Below are positions 1-8,226 of a stretch of 64,000 bases of DNA, in pieces. The stretch covers positions 62,001 through 126,000 of the forward strand of contig CAZEJG010000005.1 in assembly GCA_964511625.1 (NCBI GenBank). The letters are read 5' to 3'. The position numbers and the translations under genes were made by a program. The first letter of the stretch is position 1, and each line of letters opens with the position of its first letter. The notes under the pieces were generated by a model that made no database searches, had not been told where the DNA came from, and was given only the letters and a program-made list of their open reading frames with translations. Source of the DNA: Pseudohoeflea sp964511625 (GTDB lineage: Bacteria; Pseudomonadota; Alphaproteobacteria; Rhizobiales; Rhizobiaceae).

Positions 1-1
1 C

Positions 2-550
2 TCGCGCATGATGACGGTCTATGCCGCCGGCGCCGCCACCGGTGCCGCAGCCGGTGCGGATGCCGCCAATGCCGGTATCGCCTTCTTCAAGGGCCTCAAG
101 GACAGCGGCAATCTGGTTCCGGTCGAAGGCACCGCCCAGAACCTCGCCCAGGGCACGGCCCCGATCCTCTTCGATTGGGACTACAACCTGCTCGCCATGC
201 GCGACAAGCTCAACGGCAACCCGCCGATGGACGTCATCGTGCCGTCGGATTCGGTCATCGCCGGCGTCTACGTCCAGGGCATCTCCGCCTATGCGCCGCA
301 CCCGAACGCCGCCAAGCTCTGGATGGAATATCTCTATTCCGACGAAGGCCAGCTTCTCTGGCTCAAGGGCTACTGCCACCCGATCCTGTTCAACGACATG
401 GCCGAACGCGGCGTCATCCCGCAGGAGCTGATGGACATGCTGCCGCCGGCAGAGAACTACGCCAAGGCCGTCTTCCCGACGCTCGACGAACAGGCTGCCG
501 CCAAGGAAGCCGTCGCCGAGAACTGGGCCAAGGAAATGGGCGTGCAGTAA
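2..550 (+). CDS. ABC transporter substrate-binding protein, C-terminal part (5' end outside window)
   Basis: Only the last 182 codons are present; the reading frame is open to the left edge, so the Met codons near base 8 are internal. The visible part has the C-terminal lobe of a family-1/PotD-like periplasmic binding protein: LFDWDYN, then DSVIAGVYVQGISAYAPHP and WMEYLYSDEGQLLWLKGY, the usual closing region where two or three residues at the end of a domain follow the 'last residues added' helix. It should deliver its ligand to the permeases and ATPase encoded just downstream. The ligand cannot be read from this fragment; the PHP phosphoesterase at the end of the operon suggests a phosphorylated compound. 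A perfect hairpin follows the stop codon and separates the gene from the permease gene. Confidence 0.85.
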   Translation, partial: SRMMTVYAAGAATGAAAGADAANAGIAFFKGLKDSGNLVPVEGTAQNLAQGTAPILFDWDYNLLAMRDKLNGNPPMDVIVPSDSVIAGVYVQGISAYAPHPNAAKLWMEYLYSDEGQLLWLKGYCHPILFNDMAERGVIPQELMDMLPPAENYAKAVFPTLDEQAAAKEAVAENWAKEMGVQ

Positions 551-575
551 GCACGACCCGTAACGGTTCGAAAGG

Positions 576-600
576 GATGCCGGCCGTTGCGGCCGGCATC
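576..600 (+). terminator. Intercistronic hairpin after the substrate-binding protein gene
   Basis: GATGCCGGCC (576-585), loop GTTGC, and GGCCGGCATC (591-600) form a perfect 10-bp stem. No U-run follows, so it is more likely a 3'-end protecting or processing hairpin than a full terminator. It lies between the binding protein gene and the first permease gene. Confidence 0.6.
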
Positions 601-631
601 CGTCTCCACTTCCGGAACAGGGCGTCGGGCG

Positions 632-1546
632 ATGACGGACATGCAGGCAACAGATGAGACGGGCGCCTTTGCCGGCAAGAACCCGGCGCGGCAGTTCCTC
701 GAAGGTCTCGGATGGAACTGGCTGGGGCTCGTGCCCTTCCTCGCCTTCGTGGCGCTGTTTCTCGTCGTTCCGGTCCTCTATCTGGTCAACGGCGCCTTCC
801 AGAACGCCGAGGGGCAGTACACGCTCGAAAACATCATCGCGCTCGGCTCCGACAACATCGTTGCCTCCTATTCGCTGTCGATCCGGTTGAGCCTCGTCTC
901 CGCCGCCCTCGGCGCCGTCACCGGGCTCCTGGTCGCCTGGGCGGTCATCCTCGGCGGTCTTCCCGGCTGGGTGCGCCACGCCTTCACCACCTTCTCCGGT
1001 GTCGCTTCCAATTTCGCCGGCGTGCCGCTCGCTTTCGCCTTCATCGCCACGCTGGGCCGCCTCGGTCTCGTCACGCTGATCTTCCGCGATGTCTTCGGCA
1101 TCAACATCTATGCCGCCGGCTTCAACCTCTTCTCCTTCTGGGGTCTGGCGCTCACCTATCTCTATTTCCAGCTGCCGCTGATGCTCCTCGTGGTCACGCC
1201 GGCGCTCGAAGGCCTGAAGGGCGAATGGCGTGAGGCGGCCGAGAGCCTCGGCGCCAGCCGCGCGCAATACTGGCGCCGCGTCGCCCTGCCGGTGCTCACG
1301 CCCTCTGTGCTGGGCTGTTTTCTGCTCCTCTTCGCCAACGCCTTCGGCACGCTTGCGACCGTTATCGCGCTCACCGGCTCGTCTTACTCGGTCGTCCCGA
1401 TCATGCTCTACAACCAGATCCGCGGAAACGTGCTGTACAACCCCAATCTCGGCTATGCGCTGGCGCTCGGCATGGTGGTCATCATGGCGGTCACCAACGT
1501 GCTCTATCTGATCCTGCGCAGCCGCGCCGAACGGTGGCAGAAATGA
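632..1546 (+). CDS. ABC transporter permease (PotB/FbpB-like), first subunit
   Basis: An inner-membrane permease of the binding-protein-dependent type, about 304 residues with about six predicted membrane segments. The EAA loop that contacts the ATPase reads EAAESLGASRAQYWRRVALPVL near two thirds of the length. I prefer the ATG at 632 over the TTG at 587, because the upstream residues are low-complexity and overlap the intercistronic hairpin. A conserved soluble N-terminal stretch (about 30 residues) precedes the first segment. It is followed by a second permease gene overlapping by about 4 bp (ATGA). The pair should form the heterodimeric channel of the importer. Confidence 0.88.
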   Translation: MTDMQATDETGAFAGKNPARQFLEGLGWNWLGLVPFLAFVALFLVVPVLYLVNGAFQNAEGQYTLENIIALGSDNIVASYSLSIRLSLVSAALGAVTGLLVAWAVILGGLPGWVRHAFTTFSGVASNFAGVPLAFAFIATLGRLGLVTLIFRDVFGINIYAAGFNLFSFWGLALTYLYFQLPLMLLVVTPALEGLKGEWREAAESLGASRAQYWRRVALPVLTPSVLGCFLLLFANAFGTLATVIALTGSSYSVVPIMLYNQIRGNVLYNPNLGYALALGMVVIMAVTNVLYLILRSRAERWQK

Positions 1547-2376
1547 AGCGCCTTCCTGCCTTTCCCACACTCGTCGTCATCGCCGCGTCGCTCTATTTCC
1601 TGGTGCCGCTCTACGCCACCTTCGACTTCTCGCTGCGCATGGAGCGTGGCGTCCTAAGCTTCGCGGCCTATCGCGACGTCTTCCAGAGCGACACCTTCAT
1701 CTCGACGCTTTCCTTCTCGGCCGTTGCCTCGCTGGTCGCGATCCTGCTCGGCGCGCTCATCGTGGTGCCGACCGCCTACTGGGTGCGGCTCAAGCTGCCG
1801 CGCCTGCGTCCGCTCGTCGAGTTCCTCACGCTCCTGCCGCTCATCATTCCGCCGGTGGTGCTGGTCTTCGGCTACATGCGTATCTACGGCAACAACTCCT
1901 TCCTGCCGCTGACGACCACCGATCCGGGCACCAACGTGCTGCTCGTCATCGGCTACACCGTGCTGTCGCTGCCCTACATGTTCCGCGCCGTCGACAACGG
2001 CATGGCGGCGATCGACATCGCCACGCTGACCGAGGCGGCCGAAAGCCTGGGCGCATCGCGCTTCGACATCATCCGCCGGGTGATCTTCCCGAACGTGCGC
2101 TCGGCCATCATGTCGGGCGCCTTCCTCACCTTCTCGATCTCGCTCGGCGAGTTCGTCATGGCGAGCCTGCTCAACCGCCCCGCCTTCGGTCCCTACCTCG
2201 TGCAGATGGGGCAGGATTACGCCTACCAGCCCGCCGCCCTTGCGATCATGGCCTTCGCCGTCACCTGGGCGTCGATGGCTCTGATGCAGATCTTCGCCAC
2301 GAGAAAACCCGGCCAGCGGTTCCTGCCGCGCCTGCCCCGACTGTCGACCTTCGCCCCGAGGAGCGCCCGACCATGA
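1543..2376 (+). CDS. ABC transporter permease (PotC/FbpB-like), second subunit
   Basis: Second transmembrane subunit, 277 residues from the ATG at 1543; a GTG nine bases upstream is an alternative. The EAA motif EAAESLGASRFDIIRRVIFP is clear and nearly the same as in the preceding permease. The ATG at 1543 forms an ATGA overlap with the stop of the first permease, and the gene's own stop overlaps the ATPase start in the same way, so the three genes are translationally coupled. Hydrophobic segments cover most of the length. The substrate is not readable from the permease. Confidence 0.88.
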   Translation: MKRLPAFPTLVVIAASLYFLVPLYATFDFSLRMERGVLSFAAYRDVFQSDTFISTLSFSAVASLVAILLGALIVVPTAYWVRLKLPRLRPLVEFLTLLPLIIPPVVLVFGYMRIYGNNSFLPLTTTDPGTNVLLVIGYTVLSLPYMFRAVDNGMAAIDIATLTEAAESLGASRFDIIRRVIFPNVRSAIMSGAFLTFSISLGEFVMASLLNRPAFGPYLVQMGQDYAYQPAALAIMAFAVTWASMALMQIFATRKPGQRFLPRLPRLSTFAPRSARP

Positions 2377-3437
2377 GTTTCCTGACCATCCAGTCCGTCA
2401 GCAAGAGTTTCGGCGCCAACACCGTCGTCCGGGAATTCGATCTCGGCGTCAGGAAGGGCGAGTTCGTCTCCTTCCTCGGCCCCTCGGGCTGCGGCAAGAC
2501 CACGGTGCTGCGCATGGTTGCCGGCTTCGAGACGCCGACCTCGGGAACGATCACCATCGACGGCGAGGACGTCACCCGCGTGCCGGCCAACAAGCGCCGC
2601 ATCGGCATGGTGTTCCAGGCTTATGCGCTGTTTCCCAATCTCAACGTCTACGACAACGTCGCCTTCGGGCTGAAGGTCCACGGCATGGACGCCGCCGCCA
2701 TCGACCGCCGGGTGAAGGACATGCTCGACATGATCGCCCTCGGTCATCTCGCCGACCGCTACCCCTACCAGATGTCCGGCGGCCAGCAGCAGCGTGTGGC
2801 GCTCGCCCGTGCCCTTGCTCCGCAGCCGCGGGTGCTGCTTCTCGACGAGCCACTCTCCGCCCTCGACGCCAAGATCCGCGTCTCGCTGCGCGAGGACATC
2901 CGCAAGATCCAGCGCGAGCTGGGCATCACCACCGTCTTCGTCACCCACGACCAGGAAGAGGCGCTGTCGATCTCCGACCGCGTCATCGTCATGAACAAGG
3001 GCCGGGCCGACCAGATGGGAACCCCGTCGGAAATCTACAACCGGCCGAAGACCCGCTTCGTCGCCGAGTTTGTCGGCACGCTCAACACCTTCGATGCCCG
3101 CGTTGCCGATGCCGACACCAACCGGATCACGCTGGCCGGCCGCGATATCGCGCTGCCCTCGTCCAACGGTGTGACCCTGAAGACCGGCGAGACGGTGACG
3201 GTGGCATTGCGCCCCGAAGCCTTCCATCTCGAAGCCGAGCGCCCTGACGATGTCACGCTCGAGGGAAAGGTGCAGCATTTCGGTTTCCACGGCTCGATCA
3301 TCCGCGCCCGCGTGGCGATCGAGGACCGGTCGATCTCCATCGACATGTTCAACCAGGCCAGCTTCACAATGCCCGCCGTCGGTGAGACCATCCGTCTGTC
3401 CTTCTCTCCGGCTGACGCGCTCGTCCTCGCCGCCTGA
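2373..3437 (+). CDS. ABC transporter ATP-binding protein (PotA/FbpC/CysA class)
   Basis: A 354-residue cytoplasmic ATPase driving the importer. Walker A GPSGCGKTT is at residues 36-44, the signature MSGGQQQRVALARAL follows, then Walker B VLLLDEPLSALD and switch histidine VTHDQEEAL. About 120 residues after the nucleotide-binding domain match a TOBE-type regulatory domain, as usual for polyamine, ferric iron, sulfate and thiamine importers. The start overlaps the previous stop (ATGA). All catalytic motifs are intact. Confidence 0.92.
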   Translation: MSFLTIQSVSKSFGANTVVREFDLGVRKGEFVSFLGPSGCGKTTVLRMVAGFETPTSGTITIDGEDVTRVPANKRRIGMVFQAYALFPNLNVYDNVAFGLKVHGMDAAAIDRRVKDMLDMIALGHLADRYPYQMSGGQQQRVALARALAPQPRVLLLDEPLSALDAKIRVSLREDIRKIQRELGITTVFVTHDQEEALSISDRVIVMNKGRADQMGTPSEIYNRPKTRFVAEFVGTLNTFDARVADADTNRITLAGRDIALPSSNGVTLKTGETVTVALRPEAFHLEAERPDDVTLEGKVQHFGFHGSIIRARVAIEDRSISIDMFNQASFTMPAVGETIRLSFSPADALVLAA

Positions 3438-3478
3438 GACAAGCAAACACCTTTACGACCCATCCAGCAGGAAATCCC

Positions 3479-4414
3479 ATGTCCGCTACCGAGCCTCTCT
3501 CCGCCTTCACCGCCCCGGGGCGGTTCTATCGCGGCAATCTGCACACCCATTCCGATCTCTCTGACGGCGCGCTGCCGCTCGATGAGGTCTGCCGTCGCTA
3601 CAAGGCCGAAGGCTACGACTTCCTCTCGGTCACCGAGCACTTCATCGGCGAGTACGGCTATCCGATCGCCGACACCACGCCGTTCCGTGACAACCGCTTC
3701 ACCACGCTTCTGGGGGCCGAACTTCATTCCGGCGCCATGCAGAACGGCGAGCTGTGGCACATCCTCGCCGTCGGACTGCCGCAGGATTTTTCTGCCCCGA
3801 ATGCGCCCGGCTTTCATCCCGTCGAGGGACAGGAAACGGGTCCCGAGATCGCCCGCCGGGCCCGCGAGGCCGGCGCGTTCGTCGCTGTTGCGCACCCGCA
3901 ATGGTCGGGCATGACGCTCGACGACGCCCGCTCGATCGACGCTGCCCATGCGGTGGAGATCTATAATCACGGCTGCCACACCGGCTGCGATCGTGCCGAC
4001 GGCTTCCACACCGCGGACCTCCTTCTCTCGGAAGGTCGCAAGCTCACCATGATCGCCACCGACGACGCCCATTTCACCGAGCCCGATCACTTCGGCGGCT
4101 GGGTCATGGTCAAGGCCGAGGCGAATACGCCGGAGCTTCTTCTGGAGGCGCTCAAGCGCGGCGATTTCTATGCGAGCCAGGGCCCCGAGATCCGCGGCGT
4201 CTCGCTCTCTGGCACCGAAGTCACCGTGCAGTCCTCGGCGGTTGTTTCGGTGATCGTCCAGGGCCACGGCTCGGCGGCGCGCGCCGTCCACGGCCAGTCT
4301 ATGACCGAGGCAAGCGTGCCGCTGATGCGCTTCATCAATTCGCCCTGGATCCGCATCACCGTCATCGATGCCGCCGGCAAGCGCGCCTGGACCAACCCGA
4401 TCTGGTTGAGATAG
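3479..4414 (+). CDS. PHP-domain metal-dependent phosphoesterase / CehA-McbA-like metallohydrolase
   Basis: 311 residues. The N-terminal metal-binding motif NLHTHSDLSDG (H22, H24) and SVTEH (E53, H54), a later AVAHPQWSG and the IATDDAHF motif near the end fit the PHP fold with a di- or trinuclear metal site. Members hydrolyse phosphoesters or other small substrates; no signal peptide is visible, so it should act in the cytoplasm on an imported compound. It lies 41 bp after the ATPase gene on the same strand and before a strong hairpin, so it is probably the last gene of the importer operon. The exact substrate is unknown. Confidence 0.82.
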   Translation: MSATEPLSAFTAPGRFYRGNLHTHSDLSDGALPLDEVCRRYKAEGYDFLSVTEHFIGEYGYPIADTTPFRDNRFTTLLGAELHSGAMQNGELWHILAVGLPQDFSAPNAPGFHPVEGQETGPEIARRAREAGAFVAVAHPQWSGMTLDDARSIDAAHAVEIYNHGCHTGCDRADGFHTADLLLSEGRKLTMIATDDAHFTEPDHFGGWVMVKAEANTPELLLEALKRGDFYASQGPEIRGVSLSGTEVTVQSSAVVSVIVQGHGSAARAVHGQSMTEASVPLMRFINSPWIRITVIDAAGKRAWTNPIWLR

Positions 4415-4416
4415 AC

Positions 4417-4459
4417 CACGATCTCTTGGCCGCCGCTGCACCGGCCAGGGATCGTGTTT
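4417..4459 (+). terminator. Strong two-part hairpin ending the importer/PHP operon
   Basis: CACGATC (4417-4423) pairs with GATCGTG (4450-4456), and inside it TGGCC (4427-4431) pairs with GGCCA (4443-4447). A short TTTC follows. It begins 2 bp after the PHP stop codon. Confidence 0.7.
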
Positions 4460-4552
4460 CAGCAAAACGTCAAGCGCAACTGGAACCGGCGTGCTCATCC
4501 CGCGTTTGAGAGCGTTCGCGTCTCGCGATCATGCTCAGGGAGGTGAGTTGCC

Positions 4553-5383
4553 ATGCAGATCCATGCCGGTTTCAATCTGGGTTACGAGTGTGGCACCGCT
4601 ACAGAGATGCTGCTGATGCTCAACATCCACCCGTCGCGCCGCGGCGATCTCATCTCCGAGCAGGTGCTGTCCTTCGACCGGCCGGTCGAGGTCTGGTCCT
4701 ACGACGACAGTTTCGGCAATGCCTGCACGCGGATCGTGGCGCCGGCGGGCGTCACCACCATCTCGACCGATTTCATGATCCTCGACAGCGGCGAGCCCGA
4801 TGCGGTTTCGCCGCATGCAGCCCAGCACGACATTCGCGATCTGCCTGACGCCGTGCTGCCCTATCTGCTCGGCAGCCGCTATTGCGACACCGACAAGCTG
4901 TCCGATTTCGCCTGGCAGCAGTTCGGCCATACGGAGCCCGGCTGGCCGCGGGTGCAGGCGATCTGCGATTTCGTCCACAATCACATCGCCTTCAATTACC
5001 AGAACGCCGATTGCACCCGCACCGCCTTCGGCGGCTTCAACGACCGGACTGGCGTCTGTCGTGACTTCGCCCATCTGGCGATCACGCTCTGCCGCTGCAT
5101 GAACATCCCGGCGCGTTACTGCACCGGCTATCTCGGCGATATCGGCGTCCCGGCCGATCCGGCGCCGATGGATTTCAGCGCCTGGTTCGAGGCCTATCTC
5201 GGCGGTCGCTGGTACACCTTCGACGCCCGCCACAACCGCCCGCGTATCGGCCGCATCCTCATGGCCACCGGCCGCGACGCCACCGACGTGGCGTTGTCGA
5301 CCAGCTTCGGGCCCTCGCGGCTCGTGCGTTTCGAGGTTGTTACCGACGAGGTTCCGGTTCCGCAGCCGCGTTACGGCACGTAG
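4553..5383 (+). CDS. Transglutaminase-like family protein
   Basis: 276 residues, no signal peptide. An N-terminal beta-rich domain is followed by a transglutaminase-like core: GVCRDFAHLAITLCR holds the expected nucleophile Cys169, and YTFDARHN holds Asp224. In the segment that normally carries the catalytic His before Ala-Trp, this protein has Ser209 (DFSAWFEAYL), so the classical Cys-His-Asp triad looks incomplete. Such proteins may be peptidases or amidases; activity here is open. The start ATG has a plausible ribosome site (GGGAGGTG). It stands alone between the importer operon terminator and the sugar operon. Confidence 0.8.
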   Translation: MQIHAGFNLGYECGTATEMLLMLNIHPSRRGDLISEQVLSFDRPVEVWSYDDSFGNACTRIVAPAGVTTISTDFMILDSGEPDAVSPHAAQHDIRDLPDAVLPYLLGSRYCDTDKLSDFAWQQFGHTEPGWPRVQAICDFVHNHIAFNYQNADCTRTAFGGFNDRTGVCRDFAHLAITLCRCMNIPARYCTGYLGDIGVPADPAPMDFSAWFEAYLGGRWYTFDARHNRPRIGRILMATGRDATDVALSTSFGPSRLVRFEVVTDEVPVPQPRYGT

Positions 5384-5741
5384 ACCAGGCGGGCGCTGTG
5401 GGCGCCCGCATGCGGGCGGAAGCCGGGCGGAAGCCGGGCGATAGCCGCCGATGCGCCGCTGCATGCGAGCGTGATCGAGCGGTTCAAGCGACAGGCGGTC
5501 ATCCATTACGACGAGCCGGGCCCCTATCGCCCGGACAATCTCCGGGATCATCGCGACGTGAAGCACTTCTACGAGATCCGCCCCCTGAAGAGCCGACCTG
5601 ACCGTCAGCTTCCGGGCTCTGCGCTTGTGCCGTCTCGACCACAATTGTGCCATGGGTCGTGTTCTTGGAGCTGGGCTTGAACGTCGCGTCTGCCGCCAAG
5701 CTATTGAAAAGGCTTTTCTAAAACATCTCTTTTCGCTGATC
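5384..5741 (+). other. Intergenic region with tandem 11-bp repeats and a possible gene remnant
   Basis: A short hairpin (GGGCGC 5391-5396, GCGCCC 5402-5407) follows the transglutaminase gene. Three tandem 11-mers (GGGCGGAAGCC twice, then GGGCGATAGCC) fill 5414-5446. The frame of the transglutaminase stays open after its stop to 5680. A 13-base near-palindrome GAAAAGGCTTTTC lies at 5706-5718. Apart from the weak remnant described separately I see no gene. Confidence 0.5.
5471..5680 (+). pseudogene. Possible remnant or small hypothetical ORF
   Basis: From a GTG at 5471 the frame encodes about 45 residues of normal, polar, protein-like composition (VIERFKRQAVIHYDEPGPY, then DVKHFYEI), then turns into low-quality sequence until the stop. 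I do not recognise a family. There is no good ribosome site. It may be the decayed end of a gene whose 5' part has been lost, or a non-coding frame with chance composition. Confidence 0.25.
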
Positions 5742-5787
5742 TGAGGTACGCTCCTCAAAAATTGTTTGACATGAGGTGCGTACCTCA
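5742..5787 (+). promoter_or_regulatory. Two tandem 16-bp operator-like palindromes at the promoter of the sugar importer operon
   Basis: TGAGGTACGCTCCTCA (5742-5757) and TGAGGTGCGTACCTCA (5772-5787) share the pattern TGAGGT-N4-WCCTCA with a central CG. The second is a perfect inverted repeat and the first has one mismatch. They are exactly 30 bp apart, about three helical turns, so they lie on the same face. A TTGACA -35-like box (5766-5771) lies between and touching them. The central CG is typical of LacI-family sites, and a LacI regulator gene ends this operon. Confidence 0.6.
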
Positions 5788-5862
5788 AATAGCGTTCAAG
5801 GAGGCTGGAGAGTTCGATCCTGGGAGGGTCAGACGTCCGGTCGCCACTTTGGGAGGAGTATC

Positions 5863-7188
5863 ATGAACATTGCAAGGCTCGCCGCCGCATCCGCGGTTTC
5901 GGCGCTCGCTCTCGGTTATGCGCAGTCCGCGCAGGCCGAAGATCTCACACTCTGCTGGGCGTCCTGGGACCCCGCCAATGCCCTGGTCGAACTGTCGAAG
6001 GATTTCGAGGCCAAGTCCGGTCACACGATGAACTTTGAATTCGTGCCCTGGCCGAACTTCGCCGACCGCATGCTCAACGAGCTGAACTCCGGCGGCAAGC
6101 TGTGCGACCTGATGATCGGCGACAGCCAGTGGATCGGCGGTGCCGCCGAGAACGGTCACTACATCAAGCTCAACGATTTCTTCGACCAGGAAGGGATCAA
6201 GATGAGCGACTTCATCGACGCCACTGTGACCGGCTATTCCGAATGGCCGAAGAACACCCCGAACTACTGGGCCTTGCCGGCCTTCGGCGACGTGGTCGGC
6301 TGGACCTACCGCAAGGACTGGTTCGAGCGGCCCGAACTGCAGACCGAGTTCAAGGAGAAATACGGCCGCGATCTCGGCGTGCCGAAGACCTTCGCCGAGC
6401 TCAAGGACATCGCCGAGTTCTTCCAGAACCGCGAGATCGACGGCAAGACCGTCTACGGCGCCTCGATCTACACCGAGCGCGGCTCAGAAGGCATCACCAT
6501 GGGCGCCATGGACGTGCTCTATTCCTTCGGCTTCAAGTACGAGAATCCGGACGAGCCCTACCAGATGGACGGCTACGTCAATTCGGACGGCTCGGTCGCC
6601 GGCCTCGAATACTACAAGGCGCTCTACGACTGCTGCACGCCTCCGGGCTCGTCCAACGGCTACATGTCCGAAGGCATCGACGCCTTCAAGTCCGGACAGG
6701 TGGCGCTGCAGATGAACTTCGCCTTCACCTGGCCCGGCTTCGAGAGCGACGCCAATGTCGGCGGCGGCAAGACCGGATACTTCGTCAATCCGGCGGGCCC
6801 CAACGGCGACCAGTTCGCCCAGCTCGGCGGCCAGGGCATCTCGGTGGTCTCCTACTCGGAGAAGAAGGACGCGGCGCTCGAATACATCAAATGGTTCGCC
6901 CAGCCGGAAGTTCAGGCCAAGTGGTGGGAAATGGGCGGCTTCTCGTGCCTCAAGGCCGTGACGCTCGATCCGTCCTTCCCCGAGAGCCAGCCCTACGCGC
7001 AGACCTTCCTCGACTCCATGGCGATCGTGAAGGACTTCTGGGCCGAGCCCAGCTACGCCACGCTCCTGCAGGCCACCCAGCGCCGCTTCCACGACTATGT
7101 GGTCGCCGGCAACGGCACCGCCAAGGAAGCGCTCGACGGTCTCGTCGAGGACTGGACCGAAACCTTCGAGGATGACGGCAAGCTGTAA
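5863..7188 (+). CDS. Sugar ABC transporter substrate-binding protein
   Basis: 441 residues from the ATG at 5863, which has a strong ribosome site GGGAGGAG; a longer frame upstream runs through the operators and is not used. A signal peptide (residues 1 to about 24, AQSAQA before E) exports it to the periplasm. The mature part is a family-1 (MalE/UgpB-type) binding protein: DLMIGDSQWIGG, WALPAFGDVVGWTYRKDWF, and a late EYIKWFAQPEVQAKWWEMGG region. It should capture a carbohydrate or polyol for the permeases downstream. A GC-rich hairpin separates it from them. Confidence 0.9.
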   Translation: MNIARLAAASAVSALALGYAQSAQAEDLTLCWASWDPANALVELSKDFEAKSGHTMNFEFVPWPNFADRMLNELNSGGKLCDLMIGDSQWIGGAAENGHYIKLNDFFDQEGIKMSDFIDATVTGYSEWPKNTPNYWALPAFGDVVGWTYRKDWFERPELQTEFKEKYGRDLGVPKTFAELKDIAEFFQNREIDGKTVYGASIYTERGSEGITMGAMDVLYSFGFKYENPDEPYQMDGYVNSDGSVAGLEYYKALYDCCTPPGSSNGYMSEGIDAFKSGQVALQMNFAFTWPGFESDANVGGGKTGYFVNPAGPNGDQFAQLGGQGISVVSYSEKKDAALEYIKWFAQPEVQAKWWEMGGFSCLKAVTLDPSFPESQPYAQTFLDSMAIVKDFWAEPSYATLLQATQRRFHDYVVAGNGTAKEALDGLVEDWTETFEDDGKL

Positions 7189-7207
7189 CAGGCGCCGCCT
7201 CCCTGGC

Positions 7208-7233
7208 GGGCGGGGTTTCCTCAATCCCCGCCC
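7208..7233 (+). terminator. Intercistronic hairpin after the sugar-binding protein gene
   Basis: GGGCGGGG (7208-7215) and CCCCGCCC (7226-7233) form a perfect 8-bp GC stem with a 10-nt loop. No U-run follows. It lies between the binding protein stop (7188) and the first permease start (7279). Confidence 0.6.
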
Positions 7234-7278
7234 GTACCGGGCGACAGTCAATGACATCCCTATCCGTGGAACGAACCC

Positions 7279-8226
7279 ATGACGCACGACACCAACGGTC
7301 GCAAACCGGCCGCGGCGCCGCTGGCGCTCGGCAGGAAGGTGAGGGGGCTCTCCGACCGGGCGCTGGCCTGGGTCTTCATCGCCCCGACCATCTTCCTGCT
7401 CCTGGCCATCAATATCTTTCCGCTGATCTGGACGATCTGGCTGAGCCTGACCAACTACCGCGCCAACCGCACCGCCGAGCCGGTCAAATGGGTGGGCCTG
7501 CGCAACTACGAGCGCATCCTCACCGATTCCGACATCTGGTATTCGATGCAGGCGACCGCCCACTTCCTCATCTGGACGCTGGTCCTGCAGGTACTGATCG
7601 GCTTCGCGCTGGCTTACCTGATCAACAAGAAGTTCAAGGGCAACGATCTCTGGACCACCATAATCGTGCTGCCGATGATGCTTTCGCCCGCCGTGGTCGG
7701 CAATTTCTGGACCTTCCTCTACCAGCCGCAGATCGGCCTCTTCAACTACGTCATCGCCTTCTTCACGGGTGCCGACCCCGCGTCCTTCTCGATGATCGGC
7801 GACGTCAATCTCGCGCCCTGGGCCATCGTCATCGTCGATACCTGGATGTGGACGCCCTTCGTGATGCTCATCTGCCTCGCCGGCCTGCGCTCCATCCCTG
7901 ACTCGATCTACGAGGCGGCCGAGTGTGACCGCGCCAGCGCCTGGCGGCAGTTCTGGACCATCACCATCCCCATGGCGCTGCCCTTCCTGATGCTCGCGGT
8001 GCTCTTCCGCGGCATCGAGAATTTCAAGATGTTCGACCTCGTCGTGCAGCTCACCGGCGGCGGCCCCGGCTCGATCACCGAGCTGACCTCCATCAACCTC
8101 AAGCGCGAGGCTTTCGAGAAGTGGCGCACCGGCTTTGCCAGCGCCTATGCCGTCATTCTCTTCGTCACCGTATTCGGCCTCGCCTCGATCTATGTGAAGG
8201 CCCTGAACAAGGTCAAGGAACGATGA
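7279..8226 (+). CDS. Sugar ABC transporter permease, first subunit (MalF/UgpA-like)
   Basis: 315 residues. A cytoplasmic N-terminal tail is followed by about six membrane segments. The EAA loop reads IYEAAECDRASAWRQFWTITIP, with Cys where Leu or Ile is common. The end overlaps the second permease start (ATGA at 8223), so the two are coupled. Family: MalF/UgpA-type permeases for sugars and polyols. It forms the membrane channel with the next gene product. Confidence 0.9.
   Translation: MTHDTNGRKPAAAPLALGRKVRGLSDRALAWVFIAPTIFLLLAINIFPLIWTIWLSLTNYRANRTAEPVKWVGLRNYERILTDSDIWYSMQATAHFLIWTLVLQVLIGFALAYLINKKFKGNDLWTTIIVLPMMLSPAVVGNFWTFLYQPQIGLFNYVIAFFTGADPASFSMIGDVNLAPWAIVIVDTWMWTPFVMLICLAGLRSIPDSIYEAAECDRASAWRQFWTITIPMALPFLMLAVLFRGIENFKMFDLVVQLTGGGPGSITELTSINLKREAFEKWRTGFASAYAVILFVTVFGLASIYVKALNKVKER

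Noticed and set aside
8..550. Treating the Met near base 8 as the start of the first gene
   Set aside because: The frame is open to the left edge and the protein starts in the middle of a binding-protein fold, so the gene is cut by the window.
2223..3446. Long open frame opposite the first ABC ATPase
   Set aside because: It lacks domain motifs, is rich in Arg, His, Asp and Gly as typical of GC-rich antisense frames, and lies over an intact ATPase gene.
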